Shown here piece after piece: positions 1-10,428 of a stretch of DNA of 64,000 nt. The translations under genes were made by a program, and so were the position numbers. Source of the stretch: Marinobacter halophilus. Its GTDB lineage: Bacteria; Pseudomonadota; Gammaproteobacteria; Pseudomonadales; Oleiphilaceae. A model generated the notes under the pieces. The model did no database searches. It was not told the origin of the DNA and was given only the letters and a program-made list of their open reading frames with translations. The stretch lies in assembly GCF_003007685.1 (NCBI RefSeq), contig NZ_PXNN01000017.1, forward strand, positions 597,093 through 661,092. The letters are read 5' to 3'. The first letter of the stretch is position 1. Every line of letters begins with the position of its first letter.

Positions 1-218
1 CACATGCCGAAGAACATGGCCGGAAAAGTACACAACCACACGGTAATCATGATGCGCTTGAGGTCTACGCCGTCACGCACATGAGAAGTGGTAGAAGCTA
101 CCTTGCCAGGAGTGTAGAAAATGGTATCGACGGCTTCATAGAGCGCGTACCAGCGTTGGTACTTGCCACCTTGTTCAAAGTGATGCTCGATGCCATCGAG
201 AAACTGTCGGATTGCCAT
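1..218 (-). CDS. nqrB: Na+-translocating NADH:quinone reductase subunit B (N-terminal part)
   Basis: NqrB is an integral-membrane subunit of the sodium-pumping NADH:quinone oxidoreductase. It carries covalently bound FMN and forms part of the Na+ path. Only the first 72 or so residues are here; the gene runs off the left edge. The visible N-terminus ([20 protein letters not shown], then W-x-A-L-Y-E-A and later [10 protein letters not shown] leading into a hydrophobic segment) is typical of NqrB. The ATG at 218 follows the nqrA stop by four bases, so the two are one operon transcribed leftwards. The FMN-binding threonine and most membrane helices lie outside the window. Confidence 0.93.
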   Translation of the reverse strand, partial: MAIRQFLDGIEHHFEQGGKYQRWYALYEAVDTIFYTPGKVASTTSHVRDGVDLKRIMITVWLCTFPAMFFGM

Positions 219-222
219 CGTA

Positions 223-1761
<1,539 letters not shown>

Positions 1762-1790
1762 ATTATAGAGATTAAGGATCGTCATTTCCA
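1762..1790 (-). promoter_or_regulatory. Candidate sigma-70 promoter of the nqr operon
   Basis: On the minus strand a perfect -10 TATAAT (1767 to 1762) lies 17 bases from a -35-like TGGAAA (1790 to 1785, four of six matches). It is the only good -10 in the 320-base gap upstream of nqrA. Confidence 0.5.
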
Positions 1791-1826
1791 CCGGTAAGGG
1801 AAATGGTTTTGTAGCGCACAGTAACG

Positions 1827-1860
1827 AAAAACCCCGGTTGCTATCGCTTCCGGGGGTTTT
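1827..1860 (-). terminator. Rho-independent terminator after the GAPDH gene
   Basis: A hairpin with arms AAAACCCCGG and CCGGGGGTTTT has A- and T-runs on both outer sides, so it could work on either strand. It begins about 30 bases beyond the stop codon of the long GAPDH gene, whose leftward transcript it should end. It also isolates that gene from nqrA. Confidence 0.85.
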
Positions 1861-1892
1861 CAGTCTTACCCTGCGAAGTCAACCTTACGATT

Positions 1893-3362
1893 TTAGTCGC
1901 GGGCGCGCTTCGGGAAAATCGGGTAGTTCACACCGGCCATCTGGTTTACACAGCGGATAACCTGAGCGCTATAACCGAATTCGTTGTCATACCATACGTA
2001 CAGGATCAAACGCTTGCCGTTGGCAATGGTGGCCTGGGCATCGACGATACCGGCGTGACGGGAGCCCACGAAGTCGGTGGAAACCACTTCCGGAGAGTTA
2101 ACGAAGTCAATCTGCTTTTGCAGCTCAGAGTGCAGAGCCATCTCCCGCAGATACTCGTTAACCTTTTCGACATCCACTTCGGACTTCAGATTCAGGTTCA
2201 GGATCGCCATGGACACGTTTGGTGTCGGTACCCGTATGGCATTACCGCTCAGCTTGCCTTTCAGTTCCGGCAGGGCTTTAGCGACCGCCTTGGCAGCACC
2301 TGTCTCGGTGATGACCATGTTCAGCGCCGCACTGCGACCACGACGGCTACCCTTGTGGTAGTTATCGATCAGGTTCTGGTCGTTAGTGTAGGAGTGCACC
2401 GTTTCAACGTGACCGTCTTCGATGCCGTACTCGTCGTTGATGGCTTTCAGCACCGGCGTAATGGCGTTGGTCGTACAGGAAGCGGCAGACAGGATCTTGT
2501 CTTCGTCGGTAATCCAGTCGTTGTTAATGCCATAAACAATATTCTTGATATCGCCCTTGCCCGGAGCCGTCAGCATAACCCGGCTGACACCCTTGGATTT
2601 CAGGTGCAGGCCAAGACCGGCTTCGTCACGCCAGATGCCGGTGTTGTCGATCACGATGGCGTTGTTGATACCGTATTCGGTGTAGTCGACCTTGTCCGGA
2701 CCGTCTGAGTAAATCACTTTGATAAAGTTACCGTTGGCGATCAGTGCGCAGTTTTCCTGATCCACGGTGATGCTGCCATCGAAAGGCCCATGCACAGAAT
2801 CCCGACGCAGCAGGCTGGCCCGCTTTTCCAGATCGTTTTCCGCACCGCCCTTGCGAACCACGATGGCGCGCAGCCGCAAATCGTTACCGCCACCGGCCTT
2901 TTCGACCAGAATACGAGTCAGCAAACGACCGATACGGCCAAAGCCATATAGCACCACATCTTTGGTTTCGTTACGGGCATCACGCTCAGGCTGGGTAGAA
3001 TACTGACCAACCACCGGGCCAATTTCACGCTTGAGAAACTCGGTCAGGTCACCACCTTCGGCCTTGAACTTGACCGCAAGTTTACCGATGTCGATGTGGG
3101 CGCGACCCAGTTCCATACCGTCCATCGCCTGAAGAATCGGCAGAGTGTCGCGAACAGACAGCTCGTTGTTCTCAACCTGACGCACAAAGCGATGGGCACG
3201 AATAATGTCAATAACCGACTGATTGATGATCGCACGACCGTAAACAGACGTAACAACGTTGTTCTTGCGGTACAGGCGGCCGATAAGCGGAATCATGGCT
3301 TCCGCGGTGGACTCTCTGTCCATCCAGTTGGACAGGTGCTCGTTGATCTGTTCGTGACTCAC
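1893..3362 (-). CDS. gap: Long-type glyceraldehyde-3-phosphate dehydrogenase
   Basis: NAD(P)-dependent interconversion of glyceraldehyde 3-phosphate and 1,3-bisphosphoglycerate. At 489 residues it is about 150 longer than classical GapA: a helical N-terminal extension of about 130 residues precedes the Rossmann motif GFGRIGR (140-146), and the catalytic cysteine is C296 in SAASCTTNAI. I recall long GAPDH-like proteins next to mfd in Pseudomonas. The GTG start at 3362 is chosen because GAGG lies 7 bases upstream and the family N-terminus begins near here. The upstream ATG at 3428 falls inside the predicted promoter and would add 22 atypical residues. It is divergent from mfd. A glycolytic versus gluconeogenic role cannot be told from sequence. 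Confidence 0.9.
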   Translation of the reverse strand: MSHEQINEHLSNWMDRESTAEAMIPLIGRLYRKNNVVTSVYGRAIINQSVIDIIRAHRFVRQVENNELSVRDTLPILQAMDGMELGRAHIDIGKLAVKFKAEGGDLTEFLKREIGPVVGQYSTQPERDARNETKDVVLYGFGRIGRLLTRILVEKAGGGNDLRLRAIVVRKGGAENDLEKRASLLRRDSVHGPFDGSITVDQENCALIANGNFIKVIYSDGPDKVDYTEYGINNAIVIDNTGIWRDEAGLGLHLKSKGVSRVMLTAPGKGDIKNIVYGINNDWITDEDKILSAASCTTNAITPVLKAINDEYGIEDGHVETVHSYTNDQNLIDNYHKGSRRGRSAALNMVITETGAAKAVAKALPELKGKLSGNAIRVPTPNVSMAILNLNLKSEVDVEKVNEYLREMALHSELQKQIDFVNSPEVVSTDFVGSRHAGIVDAQATIANGKRLILYVWYDNEFGYSAQVIRCVNQMAGVNYPIFPKRARD

Positions 3363-3404
3363 GGTTGGAACCTCGTATAGCACTGGGAATAATTGGTGGC
3401 GCAC

Positions 3405-3433
3405 ATTATCCAACTTAAGGCGCCTCACGGCAA
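3405..3433 (-). promoter_or_regulatory. Sigma-70 promoter of the GAPDH gene
   Basis: On the minus strand TTGCCG (3433 to 3428), a 17-base spacer and GATAAT (3410 to 3405). The predicted start near 3398 gives a leader of about 36 bases to the GTG at 3362. This argues against the upstream ATG at 3428, which lies inside the promoter. Confidence 0.65.
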
Positions 3434-3456
3434 ATAGCGATTAATCTACCCCGGCC

Positions 3457-3485
3457 ATGACACTGAAACCCCCGAACGCTAGAAT
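3457..3485 (+). promoter_or_regulatory. Sigma-70 promoter of mfd
   Basis: ATGACA (3457-3462, five of six), a 17-base spacer and TAGAAT (3480-3485, five of six). The start would fall near 3492, about 40 bases before the mfd ATG. It is back-to-back with the GAPDH promoter. Confidence 0.65.
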
Positions 3486-3532
3486 AGCTCCGCCCTGTTC
3501 CAGACGCGCCCACTCAGGAGATTTGTCAGCTC

Positions 3533-6500
3533 ATGACTCAAGGTTCAGCCCGTGCCGCATCAACGGCCCAACTGATTGCCCCGGCCGCCCCGGAACGCAG
3601 CGCCGACCACCGCAAGTGGGGCCAGCTTCACGGCTGCAGTGATGCTCTGGCGATCTGTGAGAGCGCCAGAAGCCACCAGGGGCTGACTTTGGTGGTCACG
3701 CGCAGCACCGATAACGCCATCCGCCTTGAGCAGGCCATTCGCTTTTTCCTGAACCTGCCACCAGAAGAAGACGGCGCGACAACCACCGAAGATGGGCTCG
3801 AACTGCTTTCATTGCCGGATTGGGAAACCCTGCCCTACGACCTGTTTTCGCCCCATCAGGACATTACATCCCGGCGCATACGCACCCTGCACCGGCTGCC
3901 CTCTACTCAGCACGGAATTCTCGTAGTCCCGGCCCGCACCCTGATGCACCGGCTGGCACCACCCAGTTACCTGCAGGGCAATACGCTGCTGCTGAAAACC
4001 GGGCAGACGCTGAACATCGATAGCTGGCGCATGCAGCTCGAAGCCGCCGGATATCATCACAGCGAGAATGTTTACGAACACGGGGAGTATGCCGTGCGCG
4101 GTGCCATTCTCGACATCTACCCGATGGGCTCCAACCTGCCCTACCGGATTGATCTGTTTGATGACGAAATAGAGACCTTGAGAACATTCGATCCGGAAAC
4201 CCAGCGTTCGATCGACCGCATCGAGCAGGTAGAGCTGCTGCCTGCCCACGAATTTCCCTGGCACAAAGAGGCACGGTCCGGGTTTCGGAACCGCTGGTTC
4301 GAACACTTCCCTCACGCCGATAAGAACTCACCGGTGTATCAGGACGTCAGCAATGGCATTACCCCACCGGGCATCGAGTATTATCTGCCGCTGTTCTTTG
4401 ACAGCACAGCGACGCTGTTCGACTATTTGCCACCGTCCACCCTGGTCTTTACCGCCGATGGTCTGAACGATGCGGTGGAGGCCTTTGATGCCGAAACCCG
4501 CAGTCGCCACGAAGATCGTCGACATGACCGGCTGCGCCCGATTCTGCCACCGGGGGAACTGTTCTTGCAGCAGGACGAAGTGTTCGGCGAGTTCAAACGC
4601 TATCCCCGGATCACCTGCACAACCGACCTGACCGAAGGCGCCGGTACCGCCAACTGTGGCGCTGACTCACTGCCAGACGTGGCCATGGATGGCCGGGCGG
4701 CAGACCCGGCCGGGCGACTCAAGCGATTTATCAAGGAGTTTTCCGGGCGAGTACTGATCTGCGCCGAATCCTCCGGGCGTCGTGAAGCCCTGATCGAGAA
4801 CCTGAGTGATCACAAACTGAAACTGGCCACCGTCGGCAGCTGGCAGGAATTTCTGGACAACCGGGACATTACCCTGGCCATCACTATCGCCCCCATGGAA
4901 CAGGGCATGGTATTGCCGGCGCAGCAATTGGCCCTGATCACCGAAACCGCGCTGTTCGGCGAGCGGGTGCTGCAGCGCCGGCGCCGGGACAAGCCCACCG
5001 AAGTAGACGACGCCGGTTACCGTGACCTGTCCGAACTGCGCATGGGCTCGCCGGTGGTGCACATTGACCACGGTGTTGGCCGCTATAAAGGCCTGGAAAC
5101 CATCAGCGCCGGGGGTGAATCCAACGAGTTCCTGACTCTGGAATACGCCGGCGGCGCCAAGCTGTATGTTCCGGTCTCCAGCCTGCACCTGATCTCCCGC
5201 TACGCCGGCACCGATGAAGAACACGCGCCCCTGCACAAGCTGGGCACCGACCGCTGGAGTACCGCCAAACAAAAAGCGCTGGAAAAAATCCGGGATACCG
5301 CAGCCGAACTGCTCGATGTCTATGCGCGCCGCGAGGCCCGCAAGGGCTTTCAGTTTGAAGACCCGAAGGAGGCCTATCGCTCCTTTGCCGCCGGCTTCCC
5401 GTTTGAGGAAACTCCAGACCAGCAGCTGGCCATTCAATCAGTGTTTGAAGACATGACCAGCGAGCAACCCATGGATCGCCTGGTGTGTGGTGACGTCGGC
5501 TTCGGCAAGACCGAAGTAGCCATGCGCGCCGCTTTCCTGGCGACCTGGTCCGGCAAGCAGGTCGCCGTCCTGGTGCCCACTACCCTGCTCGCCCAGCAGC
5601 ATTACGAGTCGTTCCGGGACCGGTTCTCTGACACCCCGGTGTCGATCGAACTGCTCAGCCGTTTCCGCAGCGGCGCCCAGACCAGCAAGGCCATGGCCGC
5701 GATTGCAGAAGGCCAGGCCGACATCGTGATTGGTACCCACAAACTGCTGCAGGGCGACGTGAAGTTCAAAAACCTGGGCCTGGTGATCATCGACGAGGAA
5801 CACCGGTTTGGCGTGCAGCAAAAAGAAAAACTGAAATCCCTGCGCGCCGAGGTGGACATGCTCAACCTCACCGCCACCCCCATACCCCGAACCCTGAACA
5901 TGGCCATGGGCCACCTGCGGGATCTGTCGATCATTGCCACCCCGCCGGCCCGCCGGCTGTCGGTGAAAACCTTTGTCCGCCAGCGCGAGGAAGCAATGGT
6001 CAAAGAGGCGGTCCTGCGTGAAATCCTGCGGGGTGGCCAGGTGTATTTCCTGCACAACGATGTATCCACCATCGAGAAAACTGCAGAGGACCTGCGCCGG
6101 CTGATTCCGGAAGCTCGGGTGGGCGTGGCCCACGGCCAGATGCGCGAGCGCCAGTTAGAACAGATCATGTCGGATTTCTACCACAAGCGATTCAATGTGC
6201 TGGTGTGTACCACCATTGTAGAAACCGGTATCGACGTACCCAGCGCCAACACCATTATTATTGAACGGGCCGACAAGTTCGGCCTGGCCCAACTGCACCA
6301 GCTGCGCGGGCGGGTTGGCCGCTCCCATCACCAGGCCTACGCTTACCTGCTGACGCCGCCACCCAAGAGCATCTCAGCCGACGCCAAAAAACGCCTGGAT
6401 GCCATTGCTGAAGCCCAGGATCTGGGCGCCGGCTTTATGCTCGCCACCCACGACCTGGAAATCCGCGGTGCTGGCGAACTGCTGGGCGACGAGCAAAGCG

Positions 6501-7066
6501 GCCAGATCGAAAGCATTGGCTTTACCCTGTACATGCAGCTGTTGGATGAGGCCGTCAAAGCTATCCGCGAGGGCCGCACACCCAACGCAGAACTGCCATT
6601 GAGCCACGGCACCGAAATTAATCTGCGCATTCCCGCGCTGATCCCCGATGACTACCTGCCGGATGTCCACAATCGGCTGATGCTGTACAAGCGCATCGCC
6701 AGCGTAAAAGACGATGAAGCATTAAAAGAACTACAGGTTGAGATGATTGATCGCTTCGGATTGTTACCGGAGCCAGCTAAGAACCTGATTCGCCAGACCC
6801 AGCTGAGACTGAAGGCAGAGGCGCTGGGCATTGTGAAAGTCGATGCCGGCAAGGAGTGGGTGCGCCTGGAGTTTGGCGCCTCGACACCGGTAGACCCGCT
6901 GATGCTGGTTAAAAAAGTGCAATCCGCGCCCGACACATACCGGCTGGAGGGCGCTAACAGCTTCCGCTTTCGGCTGAATGATGACTCAACCGGTGGTAAA
7001 CTCGACGCCATCGCCGCAACGCTCAGCGAACTGGCACCCGAAGGCAAGCCGGCCAAGGCGTCGTGA
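3533..7066 (+). CDS. mfd: Transcription-repair coupling factor Mfd
   Basis: Mfd is a DNA translocase that removes RNA polymerase stalled at DNA lesions and recruits UvrA for nucleotide excision repair. The 1177-residue protein has the full family layout: an N-terminal UvrB-like region, a CarD-like RNA polymerase interaction domain (VHIDHGVGRYKGLE), a RecG-like superfamily 2 helicase with Walker A GDVGFGKTE near residue 655 and a DEEH box near 750, and a C-terminal TRCF domain. It is about 30 residues longer than the E. coli protein. The ATG at 3533 is preceded by AGGAG at a rather long spacing of about 12 bases. It is monocistronic or leads into csiV, which begins 30 bases after its stop. Confidence 0.97.
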   Translation: MTQGSARAASTAQLIAPAAPERSADHRKWGQLHGCSDALAICESARSHQGLTLVVTRSTDNAIRLEQAIRFFLNLPPEEDGATTTEDGLELLSLPDWETLPYDLFSPHQDITSRRIRTLHRLPSTQHGILVVPARTLMHRLAPPSYLQGNTLLLKTGQTLNIDSWRMQLEAAGYHHSENVYEHGEYAVRGAILDIYPMGSNLPYRIDLFDDEIETLRTFDPETQRSIDRIEQVELLPAHEFPWHKEARSGFRNRWFEHFPHADKNSPVYQDVSNGITPPGIEYYLPLFFDSTATLFDYLPPSTLVFTADGLNDAVEAFDAETRSRHEDRRHDRLRPILPPGELFLQQDEVFGEFKRYPRITCTTDLTEGAGTANCGADSLPDVAMDGRAADPAGRLKRFIKEFSGRVLICAESSGRREALIENLSDHKLKLATVGSWQEFLDNRDITLAITIAPMEQGMVLPAQQLALITETALFGERVLQRRRRDKPTEVDDAGYRDLSELRMGSPVVHIDHGVGRYKGLETISAGGESNEFLTLEYAGGAKLYVPVSSLHLISRYAGTDEEHAPLHKLGTDRWSTAKQKALEKIRDTAAELLDVYARREARKGFQFEDPKEAYRSFAAGFPFEETPDQQLAIQSVFEDMTSEQPMDRLVCGDVGFGKTEVAMRAAFLATWSGKQVAVLVPTTLLAQQHYESFRDRFSDTPVSIELLSRFRSGAQTSKAMAAIAEGQADIVIGTHKLLQGDVKFKNLGLVIIDEEHRFGVQQKEKLKSLRAEVDMLNLTATPIPRTLNMAMGHLRDLSIIATPPARRLSVKTFVRQREEAMVKEAVLREILRGGQVYFLHNDVSTIEKTAEDLRRLIPEARVGVAHGQMRERQLEQIMSDFYHKRFNVLVCTTIVETGIDVPSANTIIIERADKFGLAQLHQLRGRVGRSHHQAYAYLLTPPPKSISADAKKRLDAIAEAQDLGAGFMLATHDLEIRGAGELLGDEQSGQIESIGFTLYMQLLDEAVKAIREGRTPNAELPLSHGTEINLRIPALIPDDYLPDVHNRLMLYKRIASVKDDEALKELQVEMIDRFGLLPEPAKNLIRQTQLRLKAEALGIVKVDAGKEWVRLEFGASTPVDPLMLVKKVQSAPDTYRLEGANSFRFRLNDDSTGGKLDAIAATLSELAPEGKPAKAS

Positions 7067-7096
7067 GCCAACAACGATTCAGGTGGAGTAAGACTC

Positions 7097-7882
7097 TTGC
7101 AAGCCCAACCTCTTTGTTCAAGGCACGTTTTAGCTGGCGCCGCTCTGGCAGCAGCGTTCACACTCGCTCCCACGGCTGTGATAGCACAGAGCCCCTCTGG
7201 CAACGTTCCCCAGGATTATTACCGGGCTGAATTCATCATTCTGGAGCGCCTGGTGGATCCCACCGGTATTGAAGAGCAAATGTCGGGCAAGCGCGTTGAG
7301 CCTTCTATCCATCCAGAAAAGGCTTTGTGGGTAGACCAGGAGGGCGGCAGCCACCGCAGTGACCTCAAACTTGTGCCCCGTACAGAGTTGCACCTGAACC
7401 AGGCCGCCGCCAGGCTTGAGCGCAGCGGCAACTACCGAGTACTGGCCGCAACCGGCTGGTATGAGGCATTTCCACCGGATTACGACGGCGAACCCCTGCA
7501 GGTCGCGATTGGTGACTGGCTGACAGACGCCGGCCAACGCGCCGTGGAAGGGCACATCGTGGTCGACCGCCAGCGCTTTCTTCACGTGGGCGTTCATCTC
7601 AATCACTGGATGATTAACGAGGAGGGCTTGAAGGCGATTCCGGCACCGGAGTTACCCTTAGAAGATGTCGCAGAGCGTGAAGGCCAGGAGGCGCTGGTGA
7701 CTCAGGCGGACTCAGACAGCGCCGCTGCCGATTTGACTGAGGCTTTTGAAGCGCCCACTGCAGACCCGCTGCAACTGATCACCTGGATTCGGGAAACACG
7801 CCGGATGCGAAGTGAGGAAATCCACTTTATCGATTCCCCCACCATCGGCGTGCTGGTGTTCTTCAAGCGGATTGACGGCTAA
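7097..7882 (+). CDS. csiV: CsiV-family periplasmic protein
   Basis: A 261-residue exported protein resembling the CsiV family, described as peptidoglycan-binding and needed in Shewanella for activation of the lytic transglycosylase LtgF. It has a signal peptide (hydrophobic stretch near residues 10-30 ending A-I-A-Q). The family core includes YYRAEFIILERL, YRVLAATGW and the C-terminal EEIHFIDSPTIGVLVFFKRI. Translation appears to start at TTG 7097: GGTGGAG sits 7 bases upstream and no ATG or GTG gives a complete signal peptide. Its last 20 bases overlap the convergent phosphorylase gene. The assignment comes from remembered motifs and neighbourhood (mfd - csiV - MTIP). Confidence 0.8.
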   Translation: MQAQPLCSRHVLAGAALAAAFTLAPTAVIAQSPSGNVPQDYYRAEFIILERLVDPTGIEEQMSGKRVEPSIHPEKALWVDQEGGSHRSDLKLVPRTELHLNQAAARLERSGNYRVLAATGWYEAFPPDYDGEPLQVAIGDWLTDAGQRAVEGHIVVDRQRFLHVGVHLNHWMINEEGLKAIPAPELPLEDVAEREGQEALVTQADSDSAAADLTEAFEAPTADPLQLITWIRETRRMRSEEIHFIDSPTIGVLVFFKRIDG

Positions 7883-8645
7883 GCTGACCAAGCCCAGCCA
7901 TAGATCGCTCAAGGATGAGCCTGACGCCTGACATCCCCTGCTCAATGGCCTCCTCAATTTCCGCCATGGTAATGATGTGGTCGGATTTACCTGCTGCCCA
8001 GTTCACCACCAGGCCAAGGCTGACGTAACGCATACCCAACTCGGCTGCCAGCACGGCTTCCGGCATTCCGGTCATGCCCACGATATCGCAACCGTCCCGC
8101 TCCATCCGGCGGATTTCCGCTGCGGTTTCAAGTCGGGGCCCCTGAGTAGCACCGTACACACCAAAATCCGAGAACGGCACGCCAGCCTCGGTCGCTACGC
8201 GGATCAGCAGCTCTCGAGCGCTCTGATCGTAGGGCCAGGTAAAATCAATGTGGGTCACCTGCTCCAGCTCCCCTTCAAAAAAGGTACTGGCCCGACCCCA
8301 GGTGTAATCAATCAGCTGGTCCGGAATCACCACATGGGCCGGGCCCATTTTCTGGTGAATGCCACCAACCGCGTTCACACCCACAACTGTCCGCACCCCG
8401 GCGTTGAAGAGCGCCTGAAGGTTGGCGCGATAATTCACCTCATGGGGAGGAATTCGGTGTGGATTACCATGGCGCGCCAGAAATATAACCGCCTGCTGCC
8501 CCAACCTGCCTCGCACCAGACTGGAAGAAGGCGCCCCCCAGGCGGTATCAACCTGCTCTTCCCCCACAATGTGCAGGTCACTGAGGCTGGTCAGCCCGGT
8601 ACCCCCAATGATGCCTACCGGCCCAATGTCAGCGATTGCTGTCAT
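7863..8645 (-). CDS. S-methyl-5'-thioinosine / methylthioadenosine phosphorylase
   Basis: Purine nucleoside phosphorylase family enzyme of 260 residues that cleaves methylthioinosine or methylthioadenosine with phosphate, releasing a base and methylthioribose-1-phosphate, as part of polyamine by-product salvage. Family motifs are GIIGGTGL near the N-terminus, VVGVNAVGGI, the GPRLETAAEI block, and a methionine-rich active-site segment (DIVGMTGMPEA). The Pseudomonas protein in this context, next to mfd and psrA, prefers methylthioinosine, so that substrate is likely but not proven. The ATG at 8645 has GGAG 7 bases upstream; in-frame codons further up would add 32 atypical residues. It overlaps the end of mscS by 17 bases, suggesting co-transcription. 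Confidence 0.88.
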   Translation of the reverse strand: MTAIADIGPVGIIGGTGLTSLSDLHIVGEEQVDTAWGAPSSSLVRGRLGQQAVIFLARHGNPHRIPPHEVNYRANLQALFNAGVRTVVGVNAVGGIHQKMGPAHVVIPDQLIDYTWGRASTFFEGELEQVTHIDFTWPYDQSARELLIRVATEAGVPFSDFGVYGATQGPRLETAAEIRRMERDGCDIVGMTGMPEAVLAAELGMRYVSLGLVVNWAAGKSDHIITMAEIEEAIEQGMSGVRLILERSMAGLGQLSRQSA

Positions 8646-9846
8646 GTGCGCTCTCCATTTGAGTTTCTGTGCTTTGTGTCTGACTACTCTCTTGGCTACT
8701 CCCCTTGCCTGGCTCGGAGGTTTCACCCTCGCGGCCGGCACCGCTGACCTTCAAGCCGTCTGGCAAATGCAGCGTACGAGTCGGGAAGGCCACTTCGGCG
8801 TCATAGCTTTCGATGATGTCACTGATCTTGAGAAGCACATCCTCTTTAATTTCATGGAACCGAACCCACTGGGTCGTTTTGGTGAAGGTGTAGACCATGA
8901 TGTCGAGTGACGAGGCGTTGAACGCCAGAAAGTTCACAATCAGTGTTTGCTCGGTCTCAATTTCTTCATGATTTTTGAGCATCTCGCGGATCTCGTCCAC
9001 GATCTTCTTCATCGAACGGACGTCTGCGTAGCGAATGCCGATGGTTTCGGAGATCCGACGATTGGTCATCCGGGAGGGATTCTCGACCGCAATGGTGGTA
9101 AACGTTGCATTCGGCACGTAGAGCGGCCGCTTGTCAAAGGTGCGAATGGTGGTCAGCCGCCAGCCAATATGCTCTACCGTACCCTCTATGTTCCGGTCCG
9201 GCGACCGAACCCAGTCGCCCACCTTGAACGGACGGTCCAGGTGAATGATAAAACCGCCGAAAAAGTTAGCCAGCAGGTCTTTTGCTGCAAAGCCAACCGC
9301 AATGCCGCCAACACCCCCGAAAGCCAGTACACCGGAAATGCTGAACCCGAGTGTCTGCAGAGCGGTCAGCACTGCGGTAATGATCACCGCCGCCCGCAGC
9401 AGTTTACTGATTGCGCTTACCGTGGTGAAGTCCATCGGCTTGCGCATCTTCATCGGCGACACCAGAATCTTCTCGGCTTCCTTGACCAGGCGCAGCAACG
9501 CCCAGACAAACACCCACACAAAGCCAATCTGCAACAGGGTCCGGTTGGCCGTAAAGATTTCCGCCTCAGAGAAGCGGTAAGCCACTTCCGCTGCCCAGAA
9601 GACGCCCTGAAGCCAGATAAACGCCACGACCGGTGAACGCGCGGCGTGGAGTAGCGCGTCGTCCCAGAGGTTGTTGGTGGAGCTGAATTTCCGCTCCAGA
9701 ACACCGATCACTCTCGACGCGATAAAAGCCGCGGTGGCGGTACTGAATACCAGTACGAATACCAGAATACTGGCACGCCAACCCTCTGACAGCATTCCAA
9801 AATCTTTGATCCAGCTATTCAAGATGCCCAAGGTTTCCAAGACCAT
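8629..9846 (-). CDS. Small-conductance mechanosensitive channel (MscS family)
   Basis: MscS-type channels open under membrane tension on osmotic downshock and release solutes. The 405-residue protein has three or four N-terminal membrane segments. These are followed by the pore-lining helix and hinge (SGVLAFGGVGGIAVGFAAKD), the beta-domain signature IHLDRPFKVGDWV, and an EHIGWRLTTIRTFD block. The ATG at 9846 has AGAGGGG just upstream; a longer reading frame to 10050 merely covers the L,D-transpeptidase gene in another frame and was discarded. The C-terminal 40 residues are polar (Ser/Gln/Thr rich). It lies 23 bases after the transpeptidase gene and overlaps the phosphorylase. Confidence 0.93.
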   Translation of the reverse strand: MVLETLGILNSWIKDFGMLSEGWRASILVFVLVFSTATAAFIASRVIGVLERKFSSTNNLWDDALLHAARSPVVAFIWLQGVFWAAEVAYRFSEAEIFTANRTLLQIGFVWVFVWALLRLVKEAEKILVSPMKMRKPMDFTTVSAISKLLRAAVIITAVLTALQTLGFSISGVLAFGGVGGIAVGFAAKDLLANFFGGFIIHLDRPFKVGDWVRSPDRNIEGTVEHIGWRLTTIRTFDKRPLYVPNATFTTIAVENPSRMTNRRISETIGIRYADVRSMKKIVDEIREMLKNHEEIETEQTLIVNFLAFNASSLDIMVYTFTKTTQWVRFHEIKEDVLLKISDIIESYDAEVAFPTRTLHLPDGLKVSGAGREGETSEPGKGSSQESSQTQSTETQMESAHDSNR

Positions 9847-9869
9847 TCCACCCCTCTGAACGACTTTAT

Positions 9870-10370
9870 TTAAGTGATGATAACTCGGGTGCCTGGTGTC
9901 ACCCGATCGAAAAGATCCGCGACATCGGCGTTGCGCATTCGAATGCAACCATGGGAGCGTGCAACTCCCATAGGCTCGGTATCGGGCGTGCCGTGAATGT
10001 AGATAAACCGACCAAAAGTATCGACACCCGGGCCCCGGTTGCGCCCCCACTCAGTCCCGCACAACCAGAGAATCCGCGAGAGGATCCAGTCCCGGTCCGG
10101 GTGCATGGAAGCGAGTTCGGGAGTATACAGCTCACCGGTAGGTCGACGCGCCCTGAATACTGTATTCAATGGCAACCCGGTGCCAATCATGGCCCGTATG
10201 TAGTGCCCACCCAGAGGGGTACAGCCGCTGGCGTTCTGCTCGCCGGGGCCATTGAGCGCTGTCGAGACCCGATAATGGGCCAACTCATCGCCGCCCTGGG
10301 TAATCAGTGACAAAGACTGGTGGGCAATGGAGATCGCTACGTGCACGGAGTTACGGGTTCGGGTACTCAC
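9870..10370 (-). CDS. L,D-transpeptidase (YkuD domain)
   Basis: YkuD-fold enzymes form 3-3 peptidoglycan cross-links or attach proteins to peptidoglycan. The 166-residue protein is essentially only the catalytic domain. The active-site motif is complete: H126 in YIHGTPD and the nucleophile C142 in RSHGCIRM. Translation likely starts at GTG 10370, with GGAGGGAG about 10 bases upstream. No signal peptide or lipobox is visible, which is odd for a periplasmic enzyme and leaves its location open. A hairpin at 10380-10409 covers the ribosome-binding site. It lies between psrA and mscS in the same direction. Confidence 0.9.
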   Translation of the reverse strand: MSTRTRNSVHVAISIAHQSLSLITQGGDELAHYRVSTALNGPGEQNASGCTPLGGHYIRAMIGTGLPLNTVFRARRPTGELYTPELASMHPDRDWILSRILWLCGTEWGRNRGPGVDTFGRFIYIHGTPDTEPMGVARSHGCIRMRNADVADLFDRVTPGTRVIIT

Positions 10371-10379
10371 AGGGGCCAG

Positions 10380-10409
10380 GCTCCCTCCGGTTGAAAACCA
10401 GAGGGAAGC
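10380..10409 (-). other. Hairpin covering the ribosome-binding site of the L,D-transpeptidase gene
   Basis: On the minus strand CCCTCTGGTT and AACCGGAGGG pair around a three-base loop, with one T-G pair. The GGAGGG half is the predicted ribosome-binding site. It lies between psrA and the transpeptidase gene and has no T-run, so it fits translation control better than termination. Confidence 0.5.
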
Positions 10410-10428
10410 CTACCCGAGGCGGGGAAGC

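Noticed and set aside
9847..10050. 68-residue N-terminal extension of the MscS channel
   Set aside because: It reads through the L,D-transpeptidase gene in another frame; ATG 9846 has a strong ribosome-binding site and gives a normal MscS start.
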